Source: Streptomyces sp. NRRL B-1140
Lineage (GTDB): Bacteria > Actinomycetota > Actinomycetes > Streptomycetales > Streptomycetaceae
Length of the DNA stretch: 64,000 nucleotides
Reading direction: 5' to 3'
Assembly: GCF_001280065.1 (NCBI RefSeq)
Contig: NZ_LGEA01000036.1
Span: 62,001-126,000, forward strand
Shown here: piece by piece, positions 59,715-64,000 of the stretch
Position numbering within the stretch: position 1 is the first letter of the stretch
How the letters are laid out: every line of letters begins with the position of its first letter
Notes under the pieces: generated by a model
Seen by the model: only the letters and a program-made list of their open reading frames with translations
Database searches by the model: none
What the model was told of the DNA's origin: nothing
Made by a program: the position numbers and the translations under genes

Positions 59715-59885
59715 GGCCGTATCTCCTTGATTTTCTCGGTTGTGCCGCGGATGCCGGACGGCTTCCGCGCCTGACGCCCACTGCGCGCCGTTCCACGAGG
59801 GACCGAGGGGCGCTGACACGGGCCCGTTGCCGGGGTTCGTGTCGGGGCGTGCGAAGTCGACCCGATGGCTCGGGTCGCCACCAGA

Positions 59886-59891
59886 AGTGTA
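59886..59891 (-). promoter_or_regulatory. Candidate -10 element of the rpsB promoter
   Basis: TACACT on the minus strand lies about 172 bases before rpsB. No clear -35 element sits at the right distance (GTCACC lies 19 bases upstream), so this is tentative. Confidence 0.3.
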
Positions 59892-59920
59892 CGGGACCCG
59901 CGGGGCGCCGGGTGACGCCG

Positions 59921-59947
59921 TTGTCCACAACCGGCGGGTGATCCACA
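59921..59947. promoter_or_regulatory. Pair of DnaA-box-like sequences upstream of rpsB and the M23 gene
   Basis: TTGTCCACA at 59921-59929 is identical to the Streptomyces DnaA-box consensus. TGATCCACA at 59939-59947 matches at seven of nine bases in the same orientation, 9 bases away. Confidence 0.5.
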
Positions 59948-59988
59948 GCCGGGGGCTGCGCAGGGTGATGTTCCGGGACGCTTTGCCC

Positions 59989-60558
59989 ATGCGAGTGAAC
60001 CGGTGTGTCCGCGTGTGTGTGCGTCTGATCCTGTTGCTGCTCCTCACGGCGTGGGCCTTGCTGGCCCCGCCGCCGCGGCTGCTCGCGGCGGGTTCCCCCC
60101 TCGATGACCCCGCCGTGCCGGCGGTCGGCCGCGCCTGGCCCGTCGGCCTGCGTCCTCCCATCCTGCGCGGCTGGGAACCCCCGGCGACGGTCTACGGCCG
60201 CGGCCACCGGGGTGTCGACCTGGCGGCGGCGCCGGGAACGCCGGTGCGGGCGGTGGCGTCGGGCCGGGTCTCCTTCGCGGGCAGGGTGGCCGGGAAGGGG
60301 GTGGTCTCGGTGGAGCTGACGGGCACCGGCGACCCGCCTCTGCGCACGACCCACGAACCCGTGACGGCGTCGGTCGCGGAGGGCGACGAGGTGGAACCGG
60401 GCGAGGTGATCGGCACGGTGGACGCGACCGGCTCGCACTGCGCGGCTGCGTGTGTGCACTGGGGCCTGCGACGCGGGGAGACCTACCTGAACCCGCTGTC
60501 GCTCCTGCCTTGGTGGCTGCTCAGCCTGGGGCCCTCCAGGCTGCTGCCGGTGTACTGA
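59989..60558 (+). CDS. Secreted M23-family peptidase (LytM/peptidoglycan endopeptidase-like)
   Basis: A 189-residue protein with a signal peptide ([18 protein letters not shown]). The M23 core has [23 protein letters not shown] (zinc ligands H and D) and the C-terminal HWGL motif. Between them the spacing is short. ATG at 59989 was chosen for the signal peptide; one at 59968 is also possible. Divergent from rpsB. A role in peptidoglycan cleavage is likely; some M23 homologues are inactive regulators, but the metal ligands here are present. Confidence 0.85.
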   Translation: MRVNRCVRVCVRLILLLLLTAWALLAPPPRLLAAGSPLDDPAVPAVGRAWPVGLRPPILRGWEPPATVYGRGHRGVDLAAAPGTPVRAVASGRVSFAGRVAGKGVVSVELTGTGDPPLRTTHEPVTASVAEGDEVEPGEVIGTVDATGSHCAAACVHWGLRRGETYLNPLSLLPWWLLSLGPSRLLPVY

Positions 60559-60699
60559 CACGGCCGCGGGCAGTCATGCCCCAGGAGGCGGCGGGGGCCT
60601 CCTCGAGCGAAGCCGTGGGCTCGGGTGAGGGCGGGCGCGGCGCGCCTGACTCCGCCGGGCCGCGGATCCAGCCGCCCCGGGGTGGGTGCCCGCCGCGGC

Positions 60700-61281
60700 T
60701 CAGCCCCGCACACCCCGCAACGCCATGGACACCGCCGCCTCCGCGATGGTCGCGGGCTCCTCCGCCGCCCCCAGTTCGATCCTGCGTACCGCCGCGTCCA
60801 CCACTCCCTGGACCAGCATCGCCGCGAGCCGGGGCTGCTGGTGCCCCAGCTCGCCCAGCGCCTCGACGATCATCGCGACCAGCCCGCCGTGCGCCGCCCG
60901 GATCTTCTCCCGCGCGCCCGCGTCGAGTTCACTCGCGGAGATCGCGACCACGGCCCGGTGCCGCCGGTCCCCGACCAGCTCCAACTGCCGGCGCACATAC
61001 GCCTCGACCTTGGCCTCGGCCGTCTCCGCCCGCTCCATCGCGGCCGACACGTCCGCCGCCCACACGGGGAAGTCGACCTCGCACAGCTCCTCGACGACGG
61101 CCGCCCGTGACCGGAAGTACTCGTAGACGGACGAGCGCGCGAGGCCCGTCCGCTCGGCGAGGGCCGGGAAGGTCAGCGCCTCCGTACCGCCCTCGGACAA
61201 CAAGGAACGAGCCGCGTCCAGCAGGGCGGCTCGCTGCATCGACCGGTGCTCGGCCACGGAGGCCGCTCGAATCCTTGGCAC
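60700..61281 (-). CDS. TetR-family regulator
   Basis: A 193-residue regulator. The helix-turn-helix is LTFPALAERTGLARSSVYEYFRSRAAVVEELCEVDF at about 41-76, after AALLDAARSLLSEGGTEA. The C-terminal ligand domain is unassigned. The GTG at 61281 begins the protein. It lies downstream of whiG on the same strand, 69 bases away, and converges with the M23 gene. The target genes cannot be told from this window. Confidence 0.9.
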   Translation of the reverse strand: MPRIRAASVAEHRSMQRAALLDAARSLLSEGGTEALTFPALAERTGLARSSVYEYFRSRAAVVEELCEVDFPVWAADVSAAMERAETAEAKVEAYVRRQLELVGDRRHRAVVAISASELDAGAREKIRAAHGGLVAMIVEALGELGHQQPRLAAMLVQGVVDAAVRRIELGAAEEPATIAEAAVSMALRGVRG

Positions 61282-61350
61282 GTCAACACTCTACGGACGC
61301 GTCCCGCCACGCGGGAGTGGTTGAAGCCGGCCCGACGGCGTGCGGCCAGG

Positions 61351-62193
61351 TCAGCGGCCGAAGCTCGCCAGTTTCGCTCTCAGCTGGAGTACGGATTTGG
61401 TGTGGATCTGGCTGACCCGGCTCTCGGTCACCCCCAGTACGTTCCCGATCTCGGCCAGGGTGAGGCCCTCGTAGTAGTACAGCGTGACCACGGTCTTCTC
61501 CCGGTCGGGCAGCGTGTTGATCGCCCGTGCCAGGAACCTCCTCAGCTCCCGGTCCTCGGCGACCTCGACGGGGTTGTCGGCGGCGGTGTCCTCCAGCGTG
61601 TCCATGACGCTGAGCCCGTCGCCGCCCTCACCGCCCCCGTGCAGCAGCTCCTCCAGGGCCACCACGTTGGCCAGCGACAACTGGCTGAACACCGCGTGCA
61701 GTTCCTCGACGGCGATGCCCATCTCGCCGGCCACCTCGCCCTCCGTCGGCGTCCGCCGCAGCCGCGCCTCCAGCGTGGCGTACGCCCGCTCCACGTTGCG
61801 CGCCTTCTGCCGCACCGACCGGGGGATCCAGTCCAGCGCCCGCAGTTCGTCGATCATCGCGCCGCGGATCCGGGTGATCGCGTAGGTCTCGAACTTGATC
61901 TCCCGGTCGATGTCGAACTTCTCGATCGCGTCGATCAGCCCGAACACCCCGGACGAGACGAAGTCGGCCTGCTCCACGTTGGACGGCAGGCCCACGCTGA
62001 CCCGGCCCGCCACGTACTTCACGAGCGGCGAGTAGTGCAGGATCAACTGCTCCCGCAGCCGCTCGTCCCCCGTCGCCTTGTACGACCGCCACAGCTCGTC
62101 GAGCGTCGAGGGAGCGGGCGGCCGCACGCTGCCACCGTCACGGGCGGCTGGGGGGATCGCCGCCCGGTCGGACCCGGAGGTGTGCTGGGGCAT
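61351..62193 (-). CDS. whiG: Sporulation RNA polymerase sigma factor WhiG
   Basis: A 280-residue FliA-type sigma factor. Region 2 is [45 protein letters not shown]. Region 4 is [48 protein letters not shown]. The length and sequence match WhiG, which starts the aerial-hyphae-to-spore switch and is held inactive by the anti-sigma factor RsiG with cyclic di-GMP. The ATG at 62193 has AAGGCG upstream. Between dprA and a TetR gene, its usual place. Confidence 0.97.
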   Translation of the reverse strand: MPQHTSGSDRAAIPPAARDGGSVRPPAPSTLDELWRSYKATGDERLREQLILHYSPLVKYVAGRVSVGLPSNVEQADFVSSGVFGLIDAIEKFDIDREIKFETYAITRIRGAMIDELRALDWIPRSVRQKARNVERAYATLEARLRRTPTEGEVAGEMGIAVEELHAVFSQLSLANVVALEELLHGGGEGGDGLSVMDTLEDTAADNPVEVAEDRELRRFLARAINTLPDREKTVVTLYYYEGLTLAEIGNVLGVTESRVSQIHTKSVLQLRAKLASFGR

Positions 62194-62464
62194 TCGTCGC
62201 CTTGTGCCGTTCTGCTGCGAAGTGGTGCTGCCGGGGTGAGCTGTCTGTCTGATGTCGAGTTGCCTGTCCGTGTCGGGATCCTCGCGAGCGTAGCGTGACT
62301 GCGGTGTCGCGGTGAGCGAAGGGCGGAGGCCGGAGTGGGCGCAGATACGTTCCTCAGGACGCCCCCGCGGGGTGGCGCAGTCGCTCCGTGTGATCGCCGC
62401 GAGCCTCAACTGGGCGCATTTCCAAGGGGTGTCGGGGTTCCCCCGGACGGCCGAACACAGAACG

Positions 62465-63625
62465 TCAACACGGTCCGCGACCGTCCCGGACCGACATCAC
62501 CGCCTGGCGTGTCAACTTCCAGCCGTCGCCATGTCGTTCGACGTAACCGAGTGCTCGGAGTTCGTACAGTCTCGCGATCGCGTCGTCCGGCGCGGTCTGT
62601 GCGGAACGCGCGATCTCGTCCGGCGCGGCCGTGCCGCGTCCCGGCAGCGCGTCGAGCACCTGCCGGGCGGCCGGCTCCAGCAGGTCCCGGGGCAGGACGG
62701 GGCCTCGCCGGTCGGGGGCCAGCTCTCCCATCCCACCGACCAGTTCCACCACGTCCGCGACGCCGGTGACCAGGACGGCCTCCCCGCGCAGCAGATCGTG
62801 CACCCCGGCGGAGAGGGCGCTGGTGGCCGGGCCCGGCACGCCCATCGTGTGCCGGCCGAGGCGCTGTGCCGCCCGCGCGGTGACCAGGGAGCCGCTGCGG
62901 TGGGCCGCCTCGACGACGACCGTGCCGCGAGTGAGCGCGGCGATCACTCTGTTGCGCAGGATGAACCGGCTCGGCGTGGGGTGATCCCCGGGCGGCAATT
63001 CGCCGATCACCAGTCCCTGTTCGGCGATTCTGCCGATCAGCTGCGTGTGGCCCCGGGGGTAGGGGCGGTCGACGCCGCAGGCGAGGACGGCGACGGTGGC
63101 GCCGCCGGCTCCGAGGGCTCCGCGATGGGCGGCACCGTCGACTCCGTAGGCGCCGCCGGACACCACGACCCAGCCCCGCTCGGCGAGCCCCGCCGCGAGG
63201 GTGGCGGCCATGTGGGCCCCGTACTCGGTGCAGGCCCGGGCGCCGACCACGGCGACCGACTTCAGCGCCCACATGCGCAGACCGGCCCGCCCGCGCACCC
63301 ACAGCCCCAGGGGCCGGGCGTCCCCGAGATCGTCGAGCTGGCCCGGCCACTCCGCGTCCCCGGGGGGCACGAACCGCACCCCGGCGTCCCGGGCGGCCGC
63401 GAGATCCCGGCGCGGCCGGGCGGCCTCGGCCCTGGCCACGAGCCCGGCCCAGCGCTTACGGCTCGCCCCCGGCAGAGCGGCCCCGCCGTCCCTCAGCCGC
63501 CGGACCACTTCCCGGACCCCGTACTCCCGCACCCACCGCCCCCCGGCCTCGTCCCCCGGCTCGATGACACGCGTGAGGAGGACCCGGGAGAGCAGGTCGT
63601 CGTCCGGTTCGTCGAGGAGGCTCAC
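62465..63625 (-). CDS. dprA: DNA-processing protein DprA
   Basis: A 386-residue protein of the DprA/Smf family. The Rossmann core has [59 protein letters not shown] and [19 protein letters not shown]-terminal winged-helix domain follows ([31 protein letters not shown]). It loads RecA on incoming single-stranded DNA in competent bacteria, but its role in Streptomyces is unclear. The GTG overlaps the YifB/ComM stop as GTGA. Confidence 0.96.
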   Translation of the reverse strand: MSLLDEPDDDLLSRVLLTRVIEPGDEAGGRWVREYGVREVVRRLRDGGAALPGASRKRWAGLVARAEAARPRRDLAAARDAGVRFVPPGDAEWPGQLDDLGDARPLGLWVRGRAGLRMWALKSVAVVGARACTEYGAHMAATLAAGLAERGWVVVSGGAYGVDGAAHRGALGAGGATVAVLACGVDRPYPRGHTQLIGRIAEQGLVIGELPPGDHPTPSRFILRNRVIAALTRGTVVVEAAHRSGSLVTARAAQRLGRHTMGVPGPATSALSAGVHDLLRGEAVLVTGVADVVELVGGMGELAPDRRGPVLPRDLLEPAARQVLDALPGRGTAAPDEIARSAQTAPDDAIARLYELRALGYVERHGDGWKLTRQAVMSVRDGRGPC

Positions 63626-64000
63626 GTCAGCGCCCCGATGGCCATGGGTACGCCGCGCGGAACACCGGTGCGCAGCTGGAGTGCGAGGGCGACGTCCGTG
63701 GCGTCGGGCCGGTCGTGACCCACGAGGTCGGCGACGGTCCAGGCCACACGCAGGACGCGGTCGAGGCCACGGGCGGACAGGACGCCCCGTTCCAGGCTTC
63801 GCTCGGCCTCGTCCATCGCGCCGGGCACGGCGGACCAGCGGCTGCGCAGCTCCCGGCCGGGCACCTCGCAGTTCGTGCGCCAGGGCGTCCCGGCCAGGCG
63901 CTCCGCGGCTCGCTCCCGGGCTGCTCGCACCCGGTCGGCGACCGTCACGGTCGATTCGCCCGGTGCGGCGGAAGCGGCCAGCTGGGAGCGGGTGACGCGA
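63622..64000 (-). CDS. YifB/ComM-family AAA+ ATPase, C-terminal fragment (runs off the right edge)
   Basis: The last 125 codons are present, ending [18 protein letters not shown]. The visible part includes VADRVRAARERAAERL, NCEVPGRELR and LERGVLSARGLDRVLRVAWTVADL, the C-terminal Mg-chelatase-like domain of YifB/ComM. Its stop overlaps dprA, a conserved pairing. Confidence 0.85.
   Translation of the reverse strand, partial: RVTRSQLAASAAPGESTVTVADRVRAARERAAERLAGTPWRTNCEVPGRELRSRWSAVPGAMDEAERSLERGVLSARGLDRVLRVAWTVADLVGHDRPDATDVALALQLRTGVPRGVPMAIGALT

Noticed and set aside
1..64000. tRNA, rRNA, CRISPR, insertion sequences, phage attachment sites
   Set aside because: I looked for cloverleaf-like stretches, regularly spaced repeats, transposase motifs and terminal repeats on both strands and saw none that stand up.

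Overview
This is a 64 kb stretch of Streptomyces chromosome. The GC content is very high with strong third-position GC bias, GTG starts and 4-base stop/start overlaps are frequent, and there are Streptomyces markers: the sporulation sigma factor WhiG, a LAETG sortase substrate, and the rpsB-tsf-pyrH-frr-cdsA order. The two ends are core chromosome. I see no tRNA, rRNA, CRISPR array, insertion sequence or prophage.

Region by region. (1) 1-4.9 kb: isoprenoid and membrane genes (ispG fragment, site-2 protease, dxr) and a large acyl-CoA dehydrogenase. (2) 5.1-19.1 kb: an accessory glycan locus that I read as a xyloglucan utilisation system. It has a LacI-family repressor, a cytoplasmic GH31 alpha-xylosidase, secreted GH12 and GH74 endo-glucanases, a three-gene sugar ABC importer without its own ATPase, and a GH3 beta-glucosidase with extra domains. 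Four copies of a near-perfect palindrome with core TCGAAGCGCTTCGA sit upstream of the repressor and in the divergent importer/GH3 promoter, and tie the locus into one regulon. A secreted chorismate mutase gene inside the locus carries a frameshift. (3) 19.2-43.5 kb: a large amine-catabolic region. It holds an aldehyde dehydrogenase, a PucR regulator, gabT, a PuuB-like oxidase, a PotABCD-type polyamine importer, two related aminobutyraldehyde-type dehydrogenases, an Lrp/AsnC regulator and a class III aminotransferase. Together these could take putrescine through GABA to succinate. Interspersed are a TraG/FtsK-like membrane ATPase, a PAP2 phosphatase, a NADAR protein, two DUF4190 membrane proteins, a probable aminodeoxyfutalosine deaminase and a glycerophosphodiesterase.

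(4) 43.5-48.7 kb: an unusual ABC ATPase/permease pair, a VOC protein, a LOG-family protein, a LAETG surface protein, and a short remnant of a mycothiol-dependent isomerase-type gene. (5) 48.7-52.7 kb: a thiamine-type ABC importer under a clear TPP riboswitch. (6) 52.7-64 kb: rlmN, small membrane proteins, an SRPBCC protein, cdsA, frr, pyrH, tsf, rpsB, an M23 peptidase, a TetR regulator, whiG, dprA and the end of a YifB/ComM ATPase.

The most interesting system is the predicted xyloglucan regulon. Secreted GH74 and GH12 enzymes would cut the polymer, the importer would bring in the oligosaccharides, the cytoplasmic GH31 and GH3 enzymes would finish them, and the LacI protein would sense a product. 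All functional assignments come from reading the sequence and family knowledge; no database search was run.
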